NCBI GenBank assembly: GCA_016716335.1
Contig: JADJWN010000011.1
Span: 1-64,000 of the forward strand
DNA from: Saprospiraceae bacterium
GTDB lineage: Bacteria; Bacteroidota; Bacteroidia; Chitinophagales; Saprospiraceae
Direction: 5' to 3'
DNA length: 64,000 nt
The notes beneath the pieces are model-generated. The model saw only the letters and a program-made list of their open reading frames with translations, was not told the DNA's origin and did not search any database. Position 1 is the first letter of the stretch. The number at the start of each line of letters is the position of its first letter. A program made the translations under genes and the position numbers. Of the stretch, positions 39,619 to 48,803 are shown one piece after another.

Positions 39619-40050
39619 TCAGGCGGATCGTCCGTGCAGGAATCCGCGAAATTTTGCAGCCATCAGATAGCCCACATGGGCACCGGGAATCCAGGTTATG
39701 AAAGCCGCAACCCAAATCCACCATGCGCTGTGATGCGTGACTACATAAAATATCGAGGCACACAAAAATATTAGCCCTGTAAAATAGGCATAAGTAGGCT
39801 TATATACGGGAGCCGACACAGAAGCCACCAAGCCGGCCACCAAGCCGGATACAGCCCATAGTACCACTCTGACGACATTGACAATCACCGGAGTATTGGC
39901 TTCATGCTCTGCAATACCTGTTTTATCCTCAGGCAGTATGTAATCCGGCAAAGGATAGATAACAGATAATATATAATCAGAGATATTCAGCATCACACTT
40001 CCAGCTACGACAGCCAGCAATACAGCGGCTATTTTTTTGAAAAAATCCAT
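39619..40050 (-). CDS. Small membrane protein, four predicted helices
   Basis: 143 residues with hydrophobic segments at about 5-30, 58-78, 86-105 and 110-130 and a basic C-terminus (AKFRGFLHGRSA). The loop between helices 1 and 2 is acidic and outward-facing if the N-terminus is inside. I do not recognise a family. It stands between the convergent ZIP gene and the YdeI-like gene. Confidence 0.6.
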   Translation of the reverse strand: MDFFKKIAAVLLAVVAGSVMLNISDYILSVIYPLPDYILPEDKTGIAEHEANTPVIVNVVRVVLWAVSGLVAGLVASVSAPVYKPTYAYFTGLIFLCASIFYVVTHHSAWWIWVAAFITWIPGAHVGYLMAAKFRGFLHGRSA

Positions 40051-40120
40051 GATTATACGGTTTCAGATACAAACAGATAAAAACTTAAATGGATTTTAGC
40101 ATTGCAGGCATTTTCTCCGA

Positions 40121-40714
40121 TCATTTATATTTATCATTCAATCCTTTCTTATCCAGAATCATGGGGATGATTTTCTGAATACGGTTGAGTTGCGTTTCTG
40201 TTTTTTTTGCCTGCCCAATATATTCTGCATACTCTCGCTGGCAGCTTCGGGATAAAGACTCCCACTGACTTAACAGTCTGGCATCATTAGTCAGAGTATC
40301 CTGCAAAACATCCGGAAGGATGATTTCCTTTTGTGTATTCGGTTTTATCTTTTTACCGTTTTTAAAATTCTCCACAGACTCCAGGATATACTCCCGCACA
40401 GGTGCATTAAGTACTTCATCCATAGTATTAAATCGCCATTGTCGTATGGCTTTGTTTTTATTTACTTCGGATTGAATAAAATACCCGGGCTTATCCTCCA
40501 GCAAAGCTCCCTGAAAAAACCAGAGTCCGAAATAAGATTTGAATGACTCGATACTTACGACATTCTGTCCTTCATAGGTGTAGCAGGGCCCGCCCCATTT
40601 TATGCTTTCTTCAAGCCCCGTAGATAAGACTATCTCTCTCAGAAGCAGACATTCTGCTTTCCATTGTGAGAGATTTTGGAAGTACCCGGATATTGACATA
40701 AATTCATTTATCAT
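40121..40714 (-). CDS. YdeI/OmpD-associated (DUF1801) protein
   Basis: 197 residues. The N-terminal half resembles DUF1801 (LLREIVLSTGLEESIKWGGPCY, SIESFKSYFGLWFFQGALL). The C-terminal helical part has the YdeI signature (LSRSCQREYAEYIGQAKKTETQLNRI and ending in a short Lys-rich tail). Cytoplasmic, function unknown; some relatives are called bacteriocin-protection proteins. A TAnnTTTG element lies 15 bp upstream. Confidence 0.8.
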   Translation of the reverse strand: MINEFMSISGYFQNLSQWKAECLLLREIVLSTGLEESIKWGGPCYTYEGQNVVSIESFKSYFGLWFFQGALLEDKPGYFIQSEVNKNKAIRQWRFNTMDEVLNAPVREYILESVENFKNGKKIKPNTQKEIILPDVLQDTLTNDARLLSQWESLSRSCQREYAEYIGQAKKTETQLNRIQKIIPMILDKKGLNDKYK

Positions 40715-40728
40715 GATATGAACAGAGA

Positions 40729-40736
40729 CAAAAGTA
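40729..40736 (-). promoter_or_regulatory. Putative -7 element of the YdeI-like gene
   Basis: TACTTTTG on the minus strand, 15 bp before ATG 40714. Confidence 0.4.
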
Positions 40737-40945
40737 ATACTTAAACCAATTTGCTATGATGCCTTGCTCATTCTAAAAAGAAGTAGCAACATTTAATCAT
40801 AATATATGTATATGACAAAAAAACTGCATTATTCCATTGAAACTATTAAGGACAGATTAACCTAAACCATGTTTACACTACATGAAAGTCAGGTTTTTTT
40901 CACATCCGTATTACTTAGATGAATGTAAATCAACTTGTATTAAAT

Positions 40946-40953
40946 TAACTTTG
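40946..40953 (+). promoter_or_regulatory. Putative -7 element of the VIT gene
   Basis: TAACTTTG, 26 bp before ATG 40979. Confidence 0.4.
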
Positions 40954-40978
40954 CTTTAAATACTAATCAGACCTAATA

Positions 40979-41694
40979 ATGGATAAAAAAATGCTCACCA
41001 TTGACAAATCTATCTGGACAGCCATTATATCCATCGCAGCAACTGGCTCAGGGCAGCCGTACTGGGTGCCAATGATGGTATTATTTCCATATCCAGTCTG
41101 GCAATCGGGGTGGCCGCTGCCAGTTCGACAAGGGATCCTATTATACTGGCCACAGTGGCCGGTCTGGTGGCAGGTGCATTATCCATGGCTGCCGGAGAAT
41201 ATGTATCTGTAAGCTCTCAAACCGACATTGAGAAGGCAGATATTGAAATAGAAAAACAGGAGCTCAAAGATATGCCTGAAGAAGAACTCAATATTCTGGC
41301 ACAGATATACGAACGGCGGGGACTGAAAAAAGAGACAGCCATGCAGGTAGCCCTGGAGCTGACGGAAAAGGATGCACTCGGAGCTCATATGAGAGACGAA
41401 CTGGGAATCAATGAGATCAGTCAGGCCAATCCCATCCAGGCAGCACTTGCCTCAGGAGCAGCCTTCACAGCCGGGGGAGTATTGCCCTTGCTCGTAGTAC
41501 TGTTTGCGCCTGTCAAAGGTATGGAATACTGGTTGTACGGATTTACCATCGTGTTTCTGATTATTTTGGGCTCCACCTCTGCAGTCACAGGCGGCTCAAA
41601 GGTGGTTAAAGCAGTGCTGCGCATCACCATTTGGGGCACGATAGCTATGGTACTTTCAGCCATAGTGGGTTATATTTTTGGAGTAAATGTTTAA
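40979..41694 (+). CDS. VIT1/CCC1-family iron/manganese transporter, frameshifted
   Basis: Membrane transporter with five hydrophobic segments. From ATG 40979 the frame is wrong after about 12 codons. One extra base between 41005 and 41020 gives SHYIHRSNWLRAAVLGANDG and IISISSLAIGVAAASS, the family's first helix, in frame with the rest (TVAGLVAGALSMAAGEYVSV; the acidic cytoplasmic metal-binding helices EIEKQELKDMPEEELNIL; the last two helices). The restored product is 238 residues, normal. The family moves Fe2+/Mn2+ out of the cytoplasm. It neighbours a ZIP uptake gene, suggesting a local metal theme. The next gene follows after 17 bp. Confidence 0.85.
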
Positions 41695-41711
41695 AATAAA
41701 ATTCAATCAAC

Positions 41712-42209
41712 ATGAACGGTGCACATTTTCATCTCATTGTTAATCACTTTCCTATCATTCTGCCTGTGATTGGAATTCTTGTAATGCTCGCAGGTCTTCT
41801 GTTCAAATCAGAGCCTGTTCAAAAAACAGCATTTTTTCTTTTTGTACTGGGCTCGGTGGCCACCTTTGCAGCCATGGCAAGTGGCGAAGGTGCCGAAGAA
41901 GTCGTTGAAAAAATAGCAGAGATCAGCGAAGATTTCATTCATAGACATGAAGAAGCCGCAGAAACATTTGCCATTTTGAATTATATCCTGGGAGTTGTAT
42001 CCCTGGCAGGTCTTTGGGCAGGATTTACAAAAAAATCTTTTTTCAAGGCAATTGCAATTGCGGCAGTCTGCCTGGCGGTGGTTACTATGTACTTTGCACA
42101 GAAAACAGGAACAACCGGCGGCGAAATAAGGCACACAGAAATCAGATCAGTATCTGCAGGGAATGCGCCTGTCAAAACCAATGAGACTGAAAATGAAGAT
42201 AATGACTGA
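41712..42209 (+). CDS. DUF2231-like membrane protein
   Basis: 165 residues opening MNGAHFHLIVNHFPIILPVIG, the histidine-rich start typical of a Bacteroidota membrane family, with four hydrophobic segments (about 8-30, 38-56, 88-106, 110-127) and an acidic, Asn/Thr-rich tail. His residues at 5, 7 and 12, and HRHEEAAETF between helices 2 and 3, could bind haem or metal (inference). It is probably cotranscribed with the VIT gene. Confidence 0.65.
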   Translation: MNGAHFHLIVNHFPIILPVIGILVMLAGLLFKSEPVQKTAFFLFVLGSVATFAAMASGEGAEEVVEKIAEISEDFIHRHEEAAETFAILNYILGVVSLAGLWAGFTKKSFFKAIAIAAVCLAVVTMYFAQKTGTTGGEIRHTEIRSVSAGNAPVKTNETENEDND

Positions 42210-42554
42210 ACCGGAATTATGCATCAGTACTTCGTGATGAGGGTTGAAATGGCAATAAAATAAGCACTCTTACGAATGAGTCTTAGTAACCCACTAAGGT
42301 GAATCAGCAAAGCGACTTTTTTTGCAGGCATTTCAGGCCCTTTTAGATTTTTATGACCATAATCCCGGCTGAACCTCTGATGGCGGCTTTATTTTCAGTT
42401 GATTGGCCAATGATTTCACTTAAAACTCATTTTTTAACGGAAATAAAATAGTTACCGGTCAGAGTAAAAAGTCAATCGCACGTTCAAGCACATTTGATAT
42501 TTTGCTGAAAAGCATTAACCAAACTAAAAAACCAAAAGAACTTGAAATCAGGAT
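42210..42554. other. Intergenic region at the left border of the accessory islet
   Basis: 345 bp with no convincing gene. A small perfect hairpin (CTTAGT-aaccc-ACTAAG, near 42282-42298) follows the DUF2231-like gene and may help end its transcript. The last 60 bp may be decayed coding DNA belonging to the fragment at 42555. Confidence 0.4.
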
Positions 42555-42812
42555 ATGTCCTTTGAGCAGTTGTTAAATTCACTTGTCTTCGAACTCTACT
42601 TCCCCGAAGAAATCAAATCGGCAGGCAAAGAAATCCTAAAGCATTTGGGAGACCTGAAACCCATTACAGATGAGATGAATGAAGAAAAGAAGCAGGCCAT
42701 CATCCACAGTGAGTTTGAGCGTTTTTACGACCCCAACCACACAGTTCGCTTTGCCATAGAAACACTGGATAGTGTGGAAGAAGTTAGGATTATTAAGACA
42801 GCACTTAAATGA
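42555..42812 (+). pseudogene. C-terminal remnant of an Eco57I/TaqI-type restriction-modification enzyme
   Basis: 85 residues (EQLLNSLVFELYFPEEIKSA; FERFYDPNHTVRFAIETLDS; VRIIKTALK) that read like the extreme C-terminus of large single-chain methyltransferase/endonuclease proteins with a TaqI-like specificity domain, recalled by pattern and not searched. The catalytic and specificity domains are absent: an in-frame TGA lies at 42543 and no related coding is seen upstream. I read it as the residue of a deleted R-M gene. A free-standing small protein is the alternative. Confidence 0.5.
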
Positions 42813-42850
42813 GCGATGAGAGATGAGAGATGAGAGATAAGTGATAAGTG

Positions 42851-42934
42851 ATGAGTGTTGGGTTATGAGTGTTGGGTTATGAGTGTTGGGTTATGAGTGT
42901 TGGGTTATGAGTGATAAATTATGATTGATAAATT
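42851..42934. repeat. 14-bp tandem repeat, six units
   Basis: Four exact copies of ATGAGTGTTGGGTT (42851-42906), then two diverged 14-bp units (ATGAGTGATAAATT and ATGATTGATAAATT, to 42934), ending 7 bp before the start of the deaminase-ATPase gene. The preceding 40 bp are also built from GATGAGA/GATAAGT words. The unit is not a multiple of three and each copy contains ATG. Confidence 0.9.
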
Positions 42935-42941
42935 ATGAGTG

Positions 42942-44417
42942 ATGAGTAAAAAACAATATACACATACAGAGCTGATGCAATTGGCCATTGACGTGATGAA
43001 CCAAAGTGTTAATGAGCCAAGGGAAGATGGTAAAGTGCCACCCAAAGTGGGTGCTGTGTTACTCTTTCCTGATGGAAGGATTGAAACAGCATACCGAGGC
43101 GAACTGCGTGAAGGTGACCACGCAGAATACACTTTGCTGGAAAGAAAATTGCACAGCGAGAATCTGGAAGGTTGTATTCTTTACACTACGCTTGAACCAT
43201 GTATGGAACGCAATCCGCCTAAAGTTCCTTGTTGTCGCAGAGTAACCAATGCCCGCATTAAAAAAGTGTATATCGGCATAGAAGATAAAGACCCGAAAGG
43301 CAAAGGTATTCGTCATTTGGAAAAGCACGGTGTGCAGTATGAAATGTTCACAAGAGAATTTCAACAAATTATAGAAGCAGAGAATAGGGCCTTTTTGAAG
43401 CAAGCCATACAACGCAAAAAGGATGCTGAAGAGGAAGAAGATTTGCGTACGCCTATTGAAATGCCTATTGCAAATTATGATATCAACAAATTCTCTGATG
43501 AAGCACTGAAGAAGTTTATCAAAGAAGCAAAATTGGACTTCAAACATACGGATGAAGCATTTCTGGAATACTTGGCTGATTTCGGTGCTTTGGAGTGGGA
43601 CAAAGAAAAGAAGGTTTACCTGCCAACAGGTTACGGTGTATTGCTATTTGGCAAAAATCCAAGAACCAAGTTCAAAAATGCAGTCCTAAAGGCTCACGTT
43701 TCGTATGGCAGCAGTAAAATTGAACCAAAGGATTTTGATCAGGCCTTGGTGCTCTTGCCTGACCAAATTGAAGAATGGCTATTGAAAGTTTTGCCACTTT
43801 CTAAAGACACCAGTGGCTTCAAACGAAAAGATGTTCCGGATTTCCCTATAAAAGTCTTACGTGAAGCCATTGTAAACGCTTTGGTTCACCGGGATTATAC
43901 TATTGAAGAAGCGAAATGCGAACTCAAGATTGACGAAAACAAAATTATTGTAACCAGCCCCGGAAAACCATTGCCGTCCATTTCTTTAGATGACCTTAAT
44001 AAGTTTGAAGCTTCTTCACTTAGCCGCAACCACATCATTACTTATGTTTTCAGTCTTATGGATTATGTGGAAGAAAAAGGATTTGGAATGAAGACCTTCA
44101 AGTCATTGAATAAAGAATATGGGTTACCGATTCCGAGATATACTTTTAAGGAACCTTTTTTGATTTTAACTTTTCCGAGGACGACTGAAGCTGTAAAAGA
44201 AGTTATAGGCAAGAGAAATATTGATGATTTGAGTACTGAAGAGCTAAAGAACTTTGAAATATTCAGAGAGAAGCGCCCAGTTTCAAAAGCTGAGTTTGTT
44301 GAGTTTAGTGGTTTAGCATCCAGAACGGCTGAACGCCATTTAAAAGAATGGGTTGACAAAGGACTACTTACAATTGTAGGCTCAGGCCGTAGCACTAAAT
44401 ACCAATACAATGAGTAG
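42942..44417 (+). CDS. RibD-like deaminase fused to HATPase_c_4 ATPase and winged helix
   Basis: 491 residues from ATG 42942. Residues about 1-150 form a zinc deaminase domain like RibD's: His60-Ala-Glu62, LEPC with Cys87, PCC with Cys97/98 and EDKDPKGKGI. Residues about 165-410 match the RecG-related ATP-binding family COG2865: a YGVLLFGKNP strand, FPIKVLREAIVNALVHRDY (ATP-binding Asn), TSPGKPLPS and VEEKGFGMKTF. Residues about 430-490 are a winged helix (FVEFSGLASRTAERHLKEW). COG2865 proteins usually carry an AlbA_2/Schlafen domain where this one carries a deaminase. Substrate and role are unknown; a nucleotide-targeting defence or regulatory protein is an inference from domains and neighbours. 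Codon choice looks more AT-rich than the flanking genes. Confidence 0.75.
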   Translation: MSKKQYTHTELMQLAIDVMNQSVNEPREDGKVPPKVGAVLLFPDGRIETAYRGELREGDHAEYTLLERKLHSENLEGCILYTTLEPCMERNPPKVPCCRRVTNARIKKVYIGIEDKDPKGKGIRHLEKHGVQYEMFTREFQQIIEAENRAFLKQAIQRKKDAEEEEDLRTPIEMPIANYDINKFSDEALKKFIKEAKLDFKHTDEAFLEYLADFGALEWDKEKKVYLPTGYGVLLFGKNPRTKFKNAVLKAHVSYGSSKIEPKDFDQALVLLPDQIEEWLLKVLPLSKDTSGFKRKDVPDFPIKVLREAIVNALVHRDYTIEEAKCELKIDENKIIVTSPGKPLPSISLDDLNKFEASSLSRNHIITYVFSLMDYVEEKGFGMKTFKSLNKEYGLPIPRYTFKEPFLILTFPRTTEAVKEVIGKRNIDDLSTEELKNFEIFREKRPVSKAEFVEFSGLASRTAERHLKEWVDKGLLTIVGSGRSTKYQYNE

Positions 44418-44520
44418 TTTTCTCGCCATTCCTTCGCCAAAGTGGCGAGAAAAGAATTGTCATAAAGTGATAAACCCTGCTTTCTCGCCAATATCTCGCC
44501 AAAGTGGCGAGAAAAAGAAT
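44418..44520. repeat. Pair of palindromic repeats with a TCGCCAAAGTGGCGA core
   Basis: Two copies of TCGCCAAAGTGGCGAGAAAA (44434-44453 and 44496-44515), each also preceded by a TTTCTCGCC arm. Perfect stems are TTTTCTCGCC/GGCGAGAAAA (44418-44427 with 44444-44453) and TCTCGCC/GGCGAGA (44494-44500 with 44506-44512). They follow the deaminase-ATPase stop directly and precede the DUF262 gene. They could be operators for the winged helix or structured RNA; neither copy ends in a T run. Confidence 0.8.
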
Positions 44521-44595
44521 ATTGTAATCCAGGAATATTATAATGGAATAACTGAGGGATTAATTGAGGGAATTAACCTGTAAAAAACACTTTGC

Positions 44596-46446
44596 ATGAG
44601 TAAATTAAGTAATAAAATAGAAGCCCACGATCGCTCCATTACCGAAGTGTTGGACGATAAAAAGTATACGGTAGATTACTTTCAACGGGAATACAAATGG
44701 GAAGAACGCCACATAGAGCAGCTGGTATCAGACCTAACTTCATCTTTTCTTAATGAATACAGGCCCGAGCATAAACGCAAGGACATTGAATACTACAATT
44801 CATATTACTTAGGCCCATTTGTAGTGAGTGTGAAAGATGGTCAGCGAAGTATTATTGATGGTCAGCAACGCCTGACTTCCTTGACCTTGCTTTTGATATA
44901 TCTTAATAACCTGCAAAAAGAACTTGGAATTTCTGAAAAATTAGAATCTCTGATTTTCTCTGAAAAATATGGTGAAATGTCATTCAATATTCAGGTTGAT
45001 GAACGCATTACTTGTATGGAATCGTTGTTCAAAACAGGAGAATATGAACCTAAAGAATCAGATGATGAATCCACATTCAATATGGCAGCCCGCTATTCGG
45101 ATATAGAAAAGGCATTTCCTGAAGAAATCAAAAATAACGTTTTACCTTTTTTCATTGACTGGTTAAAATACAATGTGGTGTTGGTGGAAATCATTGCCTA
45201 CTCAGATGAGAACGCCTACACCATTTTTGAAACAATGAATGACAGAGGTTTGAATCTTACACCTACTGAAATGCTCAAAGGGTTCATCTTATCGAAGTTT
45301 GAAGACAGCAAGAAACGGCAAAAAGCCAATGAGCTTTGGAAAACGTCAATGCAGGAACTGCATAACTATGACAAAGACGAAGACCAACGTTTTATTCAAG
45401 CTTGGTTCAGGGCACAATATGCAGAATCCATAAGACCTGGTAAGGCAGGTTCTAAAAACGAAGATTTTGAGAAAATCGGAACACGTTTTCATAGCTGGTT
45501 CAGAGATAATTTAAATAAAGTAGAAATCGAACAAGACGATTCGGAAGCGTTTCAAACTTTCATAGATAAAGACTTCAAATTCTTTTTGAATGCTTACAAG
45601 CAAGTTTTATCTGCTGAGCGAAAACTAAGCGATTCTCTACAACACGTTTTCTACATCAGAAGATGGGGTATTGCCAACTCGCTCAGTTATCCATTATTGC
45701 TTGCCTCATTGAAGACTGGCGATAATTAAATTGTTATGGCGAAAATGGACATGGTGGCCCGGTATATTGAAACATTTGTTGTTCGCAGGTCAGTCAATTT
45801 CAGAAAATTTGCTTCCAGTTCTATTCGTTATAAAATGTACACGTTGGTCAAAGAAATCAGAAGAACTGAAATGCACGAACTGAAAGCAATATTAAAACGT
45901 AAGTTGGATGAAATGGAAGAACCTTGGTCAGGTATTCAAAATTTCCGCTTACACGGCCAAAACAGGGTTTTTGTAAAGTTCTTACTTTCAAGAATTACAT
46001 CTTACATTGAGCAGCAATCAGGACTCAATTCATCCTTTGAAAAATACTATCATAATCCCGGCGGCAAATCATTTGAAGTAGAACACATTTGGGCTGACAA
46101 ATTTGCTAACCATAAAGATGAATTTGAACAGGAATCAGACTTCCAGGAATACAGAAATCGCATAGGTGCTTTGGTGCTGTTGCCAAGGGGCACGAATCAA
46201 TCGTATGGAGCTAAACTGTTTGGTGAAAAGTTAAGTCATTACATCAAGGAAAACCTGTTGGTTCAGAGTCTATGTCCGCTTACCTATCAAAACAACCCAA
46301 ATTTCCTTTCAATGCGAAGCAGATTAAATCTTCCATTTAAGGCACACGAAGAATTTAAAAAAGCTGATATCACAGAAAGACAGAAACTTTATCAAGCAAT
46401 TTGTGAGTCTATTTGGGGAACCGAAATCTATAACAATGAAAATTAA
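44596..46446 (+). CDS. DUF262-DUF1524 (GmrSD-like) nuclease, interrupted by an in-frame stop
   Basis: Two consecutive frames in the same phase, separated by TAA 45727-45729 (GDN-stop-IVMAKMDMVARY). Read through, they give 616 residues with the GmrSD architecture. N-terminal DUF262 has the ParB-like motif IIDGQQRLTSLTLL (about 87-100) and FETMNDRGLNLTPTEMLKG. C-terminal DUF1524 has the HNH-type FEVEHIWADKF and YRNRIGALVLLPRGTNQSYG. GmrSD enzymes are type IV restriction systems cutting modified phage DNA, and related domains occur in other defence systems. A GAA-to-TAA change explains the stop. Alternatives are a natural split with reinitiation at ATG 45736, or a genuine pseudogene. Confidence 0.82.
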
Positions 46447-46658
46447 CAAAGTAGAACTCTTTAGCGTTTAACCTAAGTGCAATTCTTCTATTGAACTTTT
46501 GTGCTTAAAATCCGCTAAATCGCCAAGCGCCAAATAGAAATTATCAGTTCTGCCCATTTTTGCAAAAAGCCGGAGATTAAACTTCCGCTTTCTCAATAAG
46601 ATGCAGGCACAGTTTTAATAAAAAGAAAAGCACATTTAAGCCCGATAAATATCAGAAA

Positions 46659-48260
46659 ATGCACCCAAAATTCTTATCGCTGTCAATTTGTACGACACTC
46701 CTGGTGCTGAGTCTCTCCTCATGCTCAAAACATTATTTCCGCTCCAATTACAGAGACAGCAATGCATTGATGCATGAAACTGAAAATCTGAAAACCAAAC
46801 CCTTCCTGAAAGCACACATGAAAGATGGTACGGTAAGTATTCTTAAAGATTCGTGGCACTTCAATGCTTCATCTCAGACCATCAATGGTGCCGGATCCAC
46901 TTACGGTATCAACAGGAACAAGATATTCGAGGGTAATATTTCCATTCCGGTAGATAGTGTGGCTATCTTCGAAACCAATGAAAAGATTATCAGCCCTGAA
47001 GCAAAGAGAATTACGGCATTAGGCATCCTGACCGGTATAGATATTATCGTAGCCGTACTCTGCCTTGCCAACCCAAAAGCCTGTTTCGGTTCATGTCCCA
47101 CATTTTATATCAATGAAAATCAAGGTATTCACTATGCCAATGCAGAGGGGTTTTCCAATGCTATTGCACCATCCATGGAGTATGGCGACATTGACGCTTT
47201 AAATAATGAGCCCATCAAGGACCACACTTTTTCTGTCATTATGAAAAATGAGGCTCTTGAAACGCATTGCGTCAATGAAATACTGCTCTTTGCACATCCA
47301 AGAGCAGAAAAAGAAAGGGTATTTCACACTCCGGACAACGAATTTTATAAATGTAAAAAGCCTCAATTATTGACACGGGCTGAATATAAGGAAGAAAATA
47401 TTACCGGACTATTGCAGAGTCAGGACAAGCAGGAATGGTTTTCCTATGCAGACAGCAGTAATCTCATATGTAAGGAAGAAATTATCCTGTATTTTGATAA
47501 TATTGAAAAAATGGGAAACCCGGGATTAGTACTCAGTTTCAGACAAACACTTATGACTACCTACCTGATATACAGTGCCCTGGGATATATGGGAGATGAA
47601 GTGGCTGATATTTTTGCAGCATTGGAAACACAGGAAAAAAAGAGAAATAAACTTAAGTCAGGCATCGGAAAAGAACTGGGCGATATAGAAATTTTTATAT
47701 GGGATGAAAGGAAAAATACCTGGATTTTTGAAAACAGATTCAATGAAACCGGACCCATAGCTTTAAATACTCAGATTGTGCCTCTTACAAAGCGGAGCCC
47801 CGGTACGGAAATAAAAATTAAAATTGTTTTGAACAAAGGACTTTGGCGTATAGATCATGTCGCACTTATGGATATAGTGGAAAAAGTACAACCCCTCAAA
47901 ATTGCTCCTAAAATCATACTGAATAAGGGAGAAGTGGATCAAAAAGCGAAGGAAGAAATCTCCAATCCTGAGGACCATCTTATCTCCATGCCGGGAAGTG
48001 AATACACCTTCATTTTTGAGCTACCTGAGGCATATCAAGATTACGAATTATTTCTCTATTCCAAGGGCTATTATCTGGAATGGATGCGCAGTGTATGGCT
48101 AAAAGAAAAAAATCTGCGTAAACTCAGGCAAATGCTGGAAAATCCCAAAAAATATCTCAAAGAAGAAGCAGCCAATTACAAAATATATGAGCAAAACATG
48201 GAAGAAGTGTTCTGGAATTCAAGAATAGACACAAAAAACTTCTCCTTTTATGAAAAATAG
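46659..48260 (+). CDS. Large lipoprotein of unknown function
   Basis: 533 residues with a lipoprotein signal (LLVLSLSSC, Cys23) and an internal hydrophobic stretch followed by a Cys-rich motif CLANPKACFGSCPTFY (about 130-148), which is probably disulfide-bonded outside the cytoplasm. The C-terminal half is charged. I do not recognise a named family, though this Cys motif gives me the impression of a conserved Bacteroidota family. It overlaps the next lipoprotein gene by 11 bp, so the pair is translationally coupled and may form a complex at the membrane. Confidence 0.7.
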   Translation: MHPKFLSLSICTTLLVLSLSSCSKHYFRSNYRDSNALMHETENLKTKPFLKAHMKDGTVSILKDSWHFNASSQTINGAGSTYGINRNKIFEGNISIPVDSVAIFETNEKIISPEAKRITALGILTGIDIIVAVLCLANPKACFGSCPTFYINENQGIHYANAEGFSNAIAPSMEYGDIDALNNEPIKDHTFSVIMKNEALETHCVNEILLFAHPRAEKERVFHTPDNEFYKCKKPQLLTRAEYKEENITGLLQSQDKQEWFSYADSSNLICKEEIILYFDNIEKMGNPGLVLSFRQTLMTTYLIYSALGYMGDEVADIFAALETQEKKRNKLKSGIGKELGDIEIFIWDERKNTWIFENRFNETGPIALNTQIVPLTKRSPGTEIKIKIVLNKGLWRIDHVALMDIVEKVQPLKIAPKIILNKGEVDQKAKEEISNPEDHLISMPGSEYTFIFELPEAYQDYELFLYSKGYYLEWMRSVWLKEKNLRKLRQMLENPKKYLKEEAANYKIYEQNMEEVFWNSRIDTKNFSFYEK

Positions 48261-48762
48261 CATCATAACATACTTTACAGCTTTACTGATGCTGTACAGC
48301 TGTAGTTCTACGGGTTATCTGCAGAATAAATACAAAATTCCGGATTATGACAAAATGGATGAAGCTGTATTTGGCTCCTTTATCAGGATTCATCTTCTTA
48401 CAGGATATAATGTAGAAGGCGAACTGATTGCCATTGATAATAAACAAATCATTGTGCTGCAGGAGCCTGCCAGAAGATGTGTGCAGGTTTCTGTTTCGGA
48501 TGTCAGAAAGTTTACTTTGCACTATGCAAGACATAAAAATTATGGATGGACCATTCCGGTTTTTGCAGCCGCTTCATTATTCCATGGGGCATTTGCGCTC
48601 ATTTCACTGCCTGTAAATCTTATCACTACGATTTCAGTGACCGTTTCAGCCCAAAAAGCATTTACCTACAGCGAAAAAGACATGTCGCTGAATAAGTTAA
48701 AAATGTTTGCAAGATTTCCCCAGGGAGTACCATCAGGCGTAGAATTGTCACAAATCAAATAA
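48250..48762 (+). CDS. Small lipoprotein with C-terminal hydrophobic segment
   Basis: 170 residues: signal with lipobox (LLMLYSC, Cys18), a compact beta-rich region (FIRIHLLTGYNVEGELIAID; IIVLQEPARRCVQVSVSDV), then a hydrophobic stretch (about 99-130; IPVFAAASLFHGAFALISLP) and a basic tail. Unknown function. It overlaps the preceding larger lipoprotein gene, its likely partner. Confidence 0.65.
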   Translation: MKNSIITYFTALLMLYSCSSTGYLQNKYKIPDYDKMDEAVFGSFIRIHLLTGYNVEGELIAIDNKQIIVLQEPARRCVQVSVSDVRKFTLHYARHKNYGWTIPVFAAASLFHGAFALISLPVNLITTISVTVSAQKAFTYSEKDMSLNKLKMFARFPQGVPSGVELSQIK

Positions 48763-48803
48763 AATTATGGTCGTCAACAGCCTATATAAACAATAAAACA
48801 ATA

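Noticed and set aside
42813..42941. CRISPR array
   Set aside because: The units are 14 bp, directly abutting and without spacers, so this is a minisatellite.
44418..44520. Simple intrinsic terminator
   Set aside because: Neither stem is followed by a T run on the plus strand, and the element is duplicated.
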